Source of the DNA: Nitrosopumilus sp. UBA526
Lineage (GTDB): Archaea; Thermoproteota; Nitrososphaeria; Nitrososphaerales; Nitrosopumilaceae
NCBI GenBank assembly: GCA_002506665.1
Contig: DAXZ01000075.1
Coordinates: forward strand, 3,662-8,837
Direction of reading: 5' to 3'
Length of the DNA: 5,176 nt
Position numbers and translations under genes: made by a program
In this document: positions 1 to 4,646 of the stretch, in pieces
How positions within the stretch are numbered: the stretch's first letter is position 1
Layout of the letters: every line of letters starts with the position of its first letter
The notes under the pieces: generated by a model
Databases searched by the model: none
Told to the model about the DNA's origin: nothing
What the model saw: the letters and a program-made list of their open reading frames with translations, nothing else

Positions 1-2
1 CT

Positions 3-158
3 CTAGGAGTATCTCTCGGCTAGTCTATACCTCATGTATCTATCATCTGGAGAGAACTTTGCAGGATGTGCAGAGACAGTCTCGTTATCACACTTTGGAC
101 ATCTCTCTTTTAGTGTATAGTGTCTGCATTCTATGCATCTTCTTAGAAGAAATCTCAT
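3..158 (-). CDS. nop10: Nop10, H/ACA ribonucleoprotein subunit (rRNA pseudouridylation)
   Basis: This 51-residue protein is complete and ends three bases from the window edge. Nop10 is the small zinc-binding subunit of archaeal H/ACA RNPs; with Cbf5, Gar1 and L7Ae it carries out guide-RNA-directed pseudouridylation of rRNA, and it braces the Cbf5 catalytic domain. Visible in the sequence: the N-terminus MRFLLRRCIEC, four cysteines in two pairs (C8, C11, C20, C23: CIEC and CPKC) forming a zinc ribbon, then the family's conserved HPAKFSPDDRYMRYR stretch (residues 31-45) and a short basic tail. Length is normal for archaeal Nop10 (about 50-60 aa). The ATG lies six bases after the aIF2-alpha stop, so the two genes are almost certainly co-transcribed, an association common in archaea. 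No convincing Shine-Dalgarno site is seen; translational coupling is likely (inference). Confidence 0.95.
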   Translation of the reverse strand: MRFLLRRCIECRHYTLKERCPKCDNETVSAHPAKFSPDDRYMRYRLAERYS

Positions 159-164
159 ATCTCT

Positions 165-962
165 CTAGTTCTCCCTAGTCTTTTTTGAATCTTCTCTGGT
201 AAACCTAAACGAGCCTTTCTTCTTTTGTATGTTATTTTCAATCTCTCCTATGATAGGCTTTAGTATCTTTTCTGCCGACTTGAAGTCCTCTGATGTAATT
301 GACAGCCTGTATTTTGGCGCTCCAAGATAGGTAATGTCTGCAGTCGAGTCTCGCTTTATGACATCAAGCAGTGTCTCTTTGATTATATCAACACCATCTG
401 ACCTGTTGCTTGTGATCTCCATTATTCCCCTAATCTCTACTGACGGAAGCTTGATCTTTGAGCAGATGTCCTCAATGACTGCTGAGGTCTTGGTTGCAAT
501 GTTTAAATCTTTGACAGACTCTATGCCGTTTCTTCCAATTGATATAAAGGCATCATATACAGTATCAAACTTTGAGTAGATGCTATCCTCGAGCTCCTCT
601 ATCTCCTCATCTTTGAGTCCAGTCCTTTCCTGAATGTTTTGCAACAATGTCTTGCCTTTCTCGAACTTTTTCACTTCTTTTAGCTTTTGCTTCTTTTGAT
701 CCTTTGAGACCTGTTTTAGTGATAAATCAATGTCTCCTCGCTGGGAATTGACTTTTTTTACAAGAAGAACCTTTTTTTCCCCAACTCTGACAAACCTGTT
801 GACTGATCTTATCCAGCCAGGTGCAATCTCTGAGATGTGCAAGAACCCCTGAATGTCATCATATTCCTCTAGTGTAACATATGCCCCATGATCCATCACC
901 TTGGTTACAGTTGCAAGGATAATCTCCCCCTGCTCTGGCATCTCTTGAATCTCAGTAGACAT
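165..962 (-). CDS. eif2a: Translation initiation factor 2 subunit alpha (aIF2-alpha)
   Basis: This 265-residue protein is the alpha subunit of archaeal aIF2, the heterotrimeric GTPase complex that brings initiator Met-tRNA to the small ribosomal subunit. Three domains are recognisable: an N-terminal S1-type OB fold (about residues 11-83, with HGAYVTL, GFLHISEI and the closing DIDLSLKQV), a helical middle domain (about 88-170, highly charged) and a C-terminal alpha/beta domain (about 172-258) that contacts aIF2-gamma, ending in a basic tail. The region around S44-S53 (HISEIAPGWIRS) corresponds to the loop holding Ser51 in eukaryotic eIF2-alpha; whether it is phosphorylated here cannot be told. 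Length matches the family (260-270 aa). cobO lies 41 bases upstream in the same direction and nop10 six bases downstream. A TATA-like box 27 bases before the ATG suggests its own promoter. Confidence 0.96.
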   Translation of the reverse strand: MSTEIQEMPEQGEIILATVTKVMDHGAYVTLEEYDDIQGFLHISEIAPGWIRSVNRFVRVGEKKVLLVKKVNSQRGDIDLSLKQVSKDQKKQKLKEVKKFEKGKTLLQNIQERTGLKDEEIEELEDSIYSKFDTVYDAFISIGRNGIESVKDLNIATKTSAVIEDICSKIKLPSVEIRGIMEITSNRSDGVDIIKETLLDVIKRDSTADITYLGAPKYRLSITSEDFKSAEKILKPIIGEIENNIQKKKGSFRFTREDSKKTREN

Positions 963-984
963 TTCTTCTAGATTCTCTCGTGTG

Positions 985-993
985 TAAATTAAT
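985..993 (-). promoter_or_regulatory. Probable TATA box of aIF2-alpha (leaderless arrangement)
   Basis: Read on the minus strand this is ATTAATTTA, centred about 27 bases upstream of the aIF2-alpha start codon. Archaeal TATA boxes sit about 25-27 bases before the transcription start, so initiation would fall at or next to the ATG. No purine-rich Shine-Dalgarno site precedes the ATG, which fits a leaderless mRNA. The site lies in the 41-base gap after cobO, so aIF2-alpha may be transcribed on its own as well as by read-through. Inferred from position and base composition only. Confidence 0.45.
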
Positions 994-1003
994 GTTTACT
1001 TGA

Positions 1004-1531
1004 TCAAAAGTCAATACCCTTTCTTGCCTTGACCCCCTTCCTAAAGGGGTGTTTTATCTCCCTCATCTCTGTGACTAGGTCAGCAATCTCGATTATCTCG
1101 TCTCTTGCATAGTTGCCTGTCAGTACAAGGTCTAAATCTTTGGGCTTTGAGTTTATCATATGTATGACATCATCAACTGAGATCAGACCAAGATTTACCG
1201 CATAGTTTATCTCATCCAAGATAACAATATCATATTTACCTGACTGAATCTTTTCATTGCTTATCCTGACTGCCTCCCTTGCAATCTTTTGATGATCCTC
1301 TCTGGGACTCTGATCGTCGATTATTCCAACAAACCCCTTTCCTGCAGCAATCATCTCAAACTCTGGTTTTAGTCTGTCTGCTGAGGTCATCTCACCATAA
1401 TGCCACGAGCCCTTGATGAACTGAATCATGCATGTTTTTTTCTTGTAACCTGTTGCCCGCAACACAATGCCCAAGGCGGCAGTAGTCTTGCCCTTTCCCT
1501 TTCCGGTATAGACTATGGTCAGACCACTCAT
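1004..1531 (-). CDS. cobO: Corrinoid (cob(I)yrinate a,c-diamide) adenosyltransferase, CobA/CobO/BtuR family
   Basis: This 175-residue enzyme transfers the 5'-deoxyadenosyl group of ATP to the cobalt of a reduced corrinoid, forming the Co-C bond of coenzyme B12. It is a cytosolic RecA-like P-loop protein. Visible motifs are the family-type Walker A YTGKGKGKTTAALG (residues 8-21), QFIKG (37-41), the Walker B-like VILDEINYA (103-111), LTGNYAR (137-143, where relatives usually have LTGRN) and the C-terminal signature HPFRKGVKARKGIDF (161-175). The P-loop begins almost at residue 1, so the N-terminal lid of about 20 residues found in Salmonella CobA and E. coli BtuR (both near 196 aa) is absent. 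The ATG is supported by a GAGGT Shine-Dalgarno site eight bases upstream. It is divergent from cbiA, which acts just before it in the pathway, and lies 41 bases upstream of aIF2-alpha. Confidence 0.95.
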   Translation of the reverse strand: MSGLTIVYTGKGKGKTTAALGIVLRATGYKKKTCMIQFIKGSWHYGEMTSADRLKPEFEMIAAGKGFVGIIDDQSPREDHQKIAREAVRISNEKIQSGKYDIVILDEINYAVNLGLISVDDVIHMINSKPKDLDLVLTGNYARDEIIEIADLVTEMREIKHPFRKGVKARKGIDF

Positions 1532-1539
1532 ATACCATT

Positions 1540-1544
1540 ACCTC
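1540..1544 (-). promoter_or_regulatory. Shine-Dalgarno site of cobO
   Basis: GAGGT on the minus strand, eight bases before the cobO ATG, complements the 3' end of archaeal 16S rRNA (CACCTCC). It fixes the start at 1531 and shows that cobO has a leadered mRNA, unlike the divergent cbiA. Confidence 0.6.
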
Positions 1545-1580
1545 TGAGTGCTCTTGCTAAAAACATTGAGATTCCATTTC

Positions 1581-1588
1581 ATTTAAAT
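1581..1588. promoter_or_regulatory. Palindromic TATA element in the cobO/cbiA divergent promoter
   Basis: ATTTAAAT is a perfect palindrome in the A+T-rich 75-base gap between the divergent start codons (1532-1606). On the plus strand its centre is about 22 bases before the cbiA ATG at 1607. That would put transcription initiation at or very near the ATG and so give a leaderless or nearly leaderless mRNA; no Shine-Dalgarno site precedes cbiA. On the minus strand initiation about 25 bases away would fall near 1559, leaving a leader of roughly 27 bases that contains the cobO GAGGT site. Its use in both directions is inferred from geometry. Confidence 0.45.
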
Positions 1589-1606
1589 AAAAAAATAATA
1601 CTAATC

Positions 1607-2968
1607 ATGCAATTGAGAATTCCTAGAATCATAATTGCAGGTGCCACTAGTGGGGTGGGAAAGACATCGATTACCTGCTCGATAATTCATGCCTTGCAAA
1701 AGCGCGGTTATTCCGTCCAGCCATTCAAGGTAGGGCCTGACTATATTGATCCCATCTATCTATCTAGTATATCAAGACCGGCATACAACCTAGATGCCTG
1801 GCTGATGAGACAAGATAAACTCTTGAGCAGCTTTGTCTCAAACTCTAATTCTGATGTGTCAGTTATTGAGGGAGTCATGGGGTATTATGATGGATTTGGC
1901 AGTAACACCAACTATGCAAGCACTCACCATGTGGCATCGCTTACAAAGTCTAATGTATTACTAGTACTTGATGCAAGCAAAACATCCCGTTCTATAGCAG
2001 CTACTGCGCTCGGGTTCCTAAAATTCCACAGAAATCATCATATTGCCGGAATTATTCTAAACAAGCTAGGTAGCACAAGACACGAACTCTTGTGCAGAGA
2101 TGCACTTGAGAGAGTAAACAAAATACCTGTAGTTGGCGCAATTCCAAAAAACCCCTCATTAGAGTTATCCTCTAGGCATCTTGGATTACTATCAACTGTA
2201 CAGAGCAAAGTATTGAGAAACAAAGTTCTAAAGATCTCTGGCATTATCTCAAAACACATTGATACTGGAAAAATCATCAAGATAATAAACAGTTCCACCC
2301 CTCTTGCAAAGACACCAAAATTTACATACAAAAAGAAAAAAATAAAGATCGCAGTAGCACTTGATACCTCGTTTAATTTCTACTATCAAGATAATTTAGA
2401 ATCTCTACGCCGTCAGGGCGCAGATTTACAGTTCTTTAGCCCCACAAAAGATAAACACATGCCAGAGTGCAATGGACTATACATTGGCGGTGGATTTCCA
2501 GAGGTTCTATCACATCATCTTGCAAAGAATCATTCCATGAAAAAGTCTATCAAGAAACTCTCCGAAGACGGTCTTCCAATCTATGCAGAGTGTGGTGGAC
2601 TGATGTATCTGACAAAATCCATCTCATCTGACCATACAAAACACAAGATGGTCGGGCTCTTTGATGCACACACACAGATGACAAAAAAGATGAGACTGGC
2701 TTACACCAGAGGCAAAATAATTGCAAAGACTCCAATATCTGACACATCACACAGGTTCTGGGGACACGAGTTTCATTACTCGAGACTACAATCAGTATCT
2801 CCTGACTCTAAATTTGCATATACTCTGGATATAGGAGATGGAATCTATAGGTGCCAAGACGGGCTGATGCAAGACAACACACTTGCCTCGTATGGCCATC
2901 TATATTTTGATACTTCAAACTATGCAGAGGTCTTTGTAGATAGATGTCTGAGTTACTCAAGGAGATGA
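1607..2968 (+). CDS. cbiA: Cobyrinate a,c-diamide synthase (CbiA/CobB), glutamine-dependent
   Basis: This 453-residue enzyme amidates the a- and c-acetate side chains of (cobalt-)cobyrinate, using ATP and ammonia from glutamine. The N-terminal half is a dethiobiotin-synthetase-like ATPase: P-loop GATSGVGKT (12-20), FKVGPDYIDP (40-49), VIEGVMGYYDG (86-96), VLDASKTSRS (120-129) and ILNKLGS (150-156). A basic linker around 240-247 leads to a class I glutamine amidotransferase domain of the CobB/CobQ type: YIGGGFPE (292-299), the nucleophile C329 in AECGG, GHEFHYS (386-392) and H431 in SYGHLYFDT. All key residues are present and length is normal. The start at 1607 is chosen because the family begins just before the P-loop; the frame stays open upstream to 1400, but that would run over the cobO promoter and coding region and add unrelated residues. 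A methanogen-type role on nickel sirohydrochlorin (CfbB) is unlikely in this B12 context. Confidence 0.96.
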   Translation: MQLRIPRIIIAGATSGVGKTSITCSIIHALQKRGYSVQPFKVGPDYIDPIYLSSISRPAYNLDAWLMRQDKLLSSFVSNSNSDVSVIEGVMGYYDGFGSNTNYASTHHVASLTKSNVLLVLDASKTSRSIAATALGFLKFHRNHHIAGIILNKLGSTRHELLCRDALERVNKIPVVGAIPKNPSLELSSRHLGLLSTVQSKVLRNKVLKISGIISKHIDTGKIIKIINSSTPLAKTPKFTYKKKKIKIAVALDTSFNFYYQDNLESLRRQGADLQFFSPTKDKHMPECNGLYIGGGFPEVLSHHLAKNHSMKKSIKKLSEDGLPIYAECGGLMYLTKSISSDHTKHKMVGLFDAHTQMTKKMRLAYTRGKIIAKTPISDTSHRFWGHEFHYSRLQSVSPDSKFAYTLDIGDGIYRCQDGLMQDNTLASYGHLYFDTSNYAEVFVDRCLSYSRR

Positions 2969-3001
2969 TGATAGAAACTTTTGGAGTGTGTTGTAATACA
3001 A

Positions 3002-3598
3002 TTATTTAGACTCGTTCTTTGCATAATCCAAACTTCGTCCGTTTGGATAGTTTATATTGTATACTTTGTTGTCTTCTCCGATTTTGTATTTGCTATATTT
3101 TCCTAACGGTGAATATAATGCCTCACCGTCTTGAAAGGCAAATACAGATACTGGAGTCAGATGAATTAGAATTTTTTCATCTATTTCAAATTGGGGTTCA
3201 TAGGGGGCTAGATAGAATGTATTATCATATGCATAATCTCCATGTAGATAAAAAGTCAATGTCTCACTAGATACGCCTTTGATGTCTTCATCCACCTTTA
3301 TTGTAACTGGTACAGCACCATATGTATCGCCATGCTTGCCCATCCAATCAATAGGATCACCTACCGATAGAACCGTGCCTATTACAGTATGAGAAATTCC
3401 ATCTTTTATATCTGCTGGATTAATTGTGTCAATAGATGCGGAACCATCACCGGGTATTATGTTTGAATTGGCTTTTGAAATGTCAGATGGGGTGTATGCA
3501 TAGGTATTATTTTTTGAATCAATAGTAAATGCCATTGTTATCCCTGCTGCAAGTATCACACTTGCTAAAATTGTTGGAATTAAGATTTTGTTTTTCAT
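3002..3598 (-). CDS. Exported protein of unknown function with N-terminal signal peptide
   Basis: I do not recognise a named family. From the ATG at 3598 the protein has 198 residues; an in-frame ATG at 3613 would add MDFIE. I prefer 3598 because it gives a classic signal sequence: MKNK, then a hydrophobic stretch of about 20 residues (ILIPTILASVILAAGITMAF), then polar sequence. It could be cleaved or could stay as an N-terminal membrane anchor. The mature part is acidic, rich in Tyr, Asp, Gly and Pro, and reads as beta strands: HTVIGTVLSVGDPIDW, then VPVTIKVDEDIKG and ETLTFYLHGDY, then FEIDEKILIHL, followed by GEALYSPLGKYSKYKIGEDNKVYN. This resembles small extracellular beta-barrel or OB-like domains (impression only). 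There are no cysteines. The start lies one base after the stop of the metallopeptidase remnant, suggesting a former operon. It converges on cbiA with 33 bases between. Confidence 0.75.
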   Translation of the reverse strand: MKNKILIPTILASVILAAGITMAFTIDSKNNTYAYTPSDISKANSNIIPGDGSASIDTINPADIKDGISHTVIGTVLSVGDPIDWMGKHGDTYGAVPVTIKVDEDIKGVSSETLTFYLHGDYAYDNTFYLAPYEPQFEIDEKILIHLTPVSVFAFQDGEALYSPLGKYSKYKIGEDNKVYNINYPNGRSLDYAKNESK

Positions 3599-3599
3599 C

Positions 3600-3819
3600 T
3601 CAATAAAATCCATTAATTTGTGTAATGTCGTCAGATTTTAGGCTGTTATAGTTACTGTTACATGAAGGATACATGAGACTGTGACTAGAAGATGTAAACC
3701 AACTTACAGTATGAGTAACCTCTATTTGTTTCAAGTTCATTTACTTGACCTGTAGAACTACTTGTTGCAACAGACATTATATCACTGCCTGGGACTGTTT
3801 TTGTCGTTCTCCGAGTCAT
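3600..3819 (-). pseudogene. Decayed matrixin-like (M10-type) zinc metallopeptidase fragment, frameshifted
   Basis: Two overlapping short reading frames lie here. The downstream frame (ATG at 3740, stop at 3600-3602, 46 codons) ends in HSLMYPSCNSNYNS followed by LKSDDITQINGFY. That pattern is the Met-turn and C-terminal helix of matrixins (LMYP, about 11 residues, then DDIxxIxxxY; human MMP1 has LMYPSY...QLAQDDIDGIQAIYG). Seven residues before the Met-turn segment the frame reads IEVTHTVSWFT, which lines up with HExxHxxGxxH: the catalytic Glu and the middle His remain, while the first His, the Gly and the third His are Ile, Ser and Thr. The upstream frame (ATG at 3819, stop at 3685-3687, 44 codons, starting MTRRTTKTVPG) overlaps it out of frame and contains Ser/Thr-rich sequence that could be the preceding part. 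The whole is far shorter than a matrixin domain (about 160 aa), so deletion plus frameshift is inferred. Confidence 0.5.
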
Positions 3820-3837
3820 TAATTAGGGTAAAACATG

Positions 3838-3848
3838 TTATTATATTA
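3838..3848 (-). promoter_or_regulatory. Possible TATA box upstream of the metallopeptidase remnant
   Basis: The minus strand reads TAATATAATAA, centred about 24-25 bases before the ATG at 3819. That spacing would give a leaderless transcript starting at the ATG. If functional, this promoter could now drive transcription through the remnant into the exported-protein gene, for which I see no stronger promoter. The region is generally A+T-rich, so chance is a real alternative. Confidence 0.35.
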
Positions 3849-3897
3849 CAATTGATATTGTGTTGCGGTATGCCTTTGTATACTCAAAAATAATACC

Positions 3898-3913
3898 AAT
3901 AATTTTTATTATT
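3898..3913. repeat. AT-only inverted repeat
   Basis: AATAAT, four T, ATTATT: six-base arms around a four-base loop. With A:T pairs only the hairpin would be weak, so it is more likely low-complexity promoter- or terminator-like DNA than a stable structure. It lies about 85 bases beyond the cbiC stop. Confidence 0.3.
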
Positions 3914-3976
3914 TGCAAAGTATGAATCGTGGTGTAATACATGTCATATTGGTGCCTAGTGTGTAAATCACATCTG

Positions 3977-3981
3977 AAAAA
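3977..3981 (-). terminator. Possible T-tract terminator after cbiC
   Basis: On the minus strand a run of five T (in GTCTTTTTCAG) lies 18 bases after the cbiC stop codon. Archaeal RNA polymerase can terminate at U-rich tracts without a hairpin, and none is seen here. The run is short, so the call is weak. Confidence 0.25.
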
Positions 3982-3998
3982 GACTTTGATCACAAGAT

Positions 3999-4646
3999 CT
4001 ACGAAAAGCGAGATGACTCTGCTCTTACTAGCTTGAACATTGCATTAATTATAGCAGCTGCAGGTGAGCTGCCCCCCTTTCTGCCAATATTTGTGATGTA
4101 TGGTATGATGTCTTGTTTTGATAGTGCTTGTTTTGATTCAGCCGCGCAGACAAACCCCACAGGAATTCCAATTACTAGCGCAGGACGAGTAACTCCTTCT
4201 TTGACCATCTGAATTACCTCCATTAATGCAGTAGGCGCATTGCCTATTACCACAATACCGCCGTCCATGTCTGATGCTGCCTCCCTCATTGATACTTGTG
4301 ATCGGGTCTTGTTCTCTTTTTTTGCTAGCTTCATAATGTCAGGCTTTGATATATTACATATTGTCTCATTTCCAAAGTCTTTGAGATTTTGCTTGTTCAT
4401 TCCTCCGATTACTCCATTAACATCAACTATTATGTTACAACCAGCCTTCAAAGCATTCATGCCATTTTTAATAGCATCGCTGTGAAAGACAATCTTGTTC
4501 TTGTCTGCAAAATCAAAGTCTGCAGTAGAATGAATTATTCGTCTAACAATGGGCCACTCCATGCTATCAAATTCGTGTGAGCCTATCTCATCGTCAATCA
4601 TCTGCATACTTGCATCCTCAATTGACTGACCCTTCCTAGTCTGCAT
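3999..4646 (-). CDS. cbiC: Cobalt-precorrin-8 (precorrin-8X) methylmutase CbiC/CobH
   Basis: This 215-residue enzyme moves the methyl group from C-11 to C-12 of the corrin ring, producing (cobalt-)cobyrinate, the substrate of CbiA encoded nearby. Family features in order: an N-terminal segment with IEDASMQMIDDEI (9-21), VRRIIHSTADFDF (34-46) with H39 at the place of the catalytic histidine (His43 in CobH), the strand NIIVDVNGVIGG (71-82), GGIVVIGNAPTAL (129-141), RPALVIGIPVGFVCAAESK (154-172) and the C-terminal GRKGGSSPAAAIINA (188-202). Length is normal for the family (about 200-215 aa). The ATG is preceded by a strong GGGAGGT Shine-Dalgarno site. The start overlaps the end of cbiX by 11 bases, so both are on one transcript. 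CbiC (anaerobic) is preferred over CobH because the neighbour is CbiX. Confidence 0.95.
   Translation of the reverse strand: MQTRKGQSIEDASMQMIDDEIGSHEFDSMEWPIVRRIIHSTADFDFADKNKIVFHSDAIKNGMNALKAGCNIIVDVNGVIGGMNKQNLKDFGNETICNISKPDIMKLAKKENKTRSQVSMREAASDMDGGIVVIGNAPTALMEVIQMVKEGVTRPALVIGIPVGFVCAAESKQALSKQDIIPYITNIGRKGGSSPAAAIINAMFKLVRAESSRFS

Larger units (their letters stand above)
3820..3998. other. Non-coding gap between cbiC and the metallopeptidase remnant
   Basis: Together with the remnant this makes a gap of nearly 400 bases between intact genes, the longest in the window. I read all six frames and found only very short frames, no tRNA-like cloverleaf or conserved T-arm sequence, no transposase fragment and no tandem repeats. 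It is strongly A+T-rich. It holds the possible TATA box near 3843, an AT-only inverted repeat at 3898-3913 and a five-T run on the minus strand (3977-3981) shortly after the cbiC stop. Confidence 0.6.

Noticed and set aside
334..579. Plus-strand frame of 81 codons inside aIF2-alpha
   Set aside because: Antisense shadow of a well-supported gene, with low-complexity composition and no recognisable motif.
1400..1606. Upstream extension of the cbiA reading frame to an ATG at 1400
   Set aside because: It overlaps the coding start of cobO and the shared promoter, adds 69 residues with no family resemblance, and the CbiA family begins immediately before its P-loop.
2038..2750. Minus-strand frames within cbiA (2038-2331 and 2550-2750)
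   Set aside because: They are antisense to a complete enzyme with all catalytic motifs and show no motifs of their own.
2991..3001. Inverted repeat TTGTA-A-TACAA between the convergent cbiA and exported-protein genes as a bidirectional terminator
   Set aside because: The arms are only five bases with a one-base loop, which cannot form a usable hairpin, and no T-tract follows.
3019..3270. Plus-strand frame of 83 codons antisense to the exported protein
   Set aside because: The minus-strand protein has a coherent signal peptide and strand pattern; the plus-strand product has neither.
3820..3998. Search for a tRNA, small RNA gene, riboswitch or CRISPR repeats in the longest gap
   Set aside because: No cloverleaf, conserved T-arm, B12-box-like motif or regularly spaced repeats could be found by eye.
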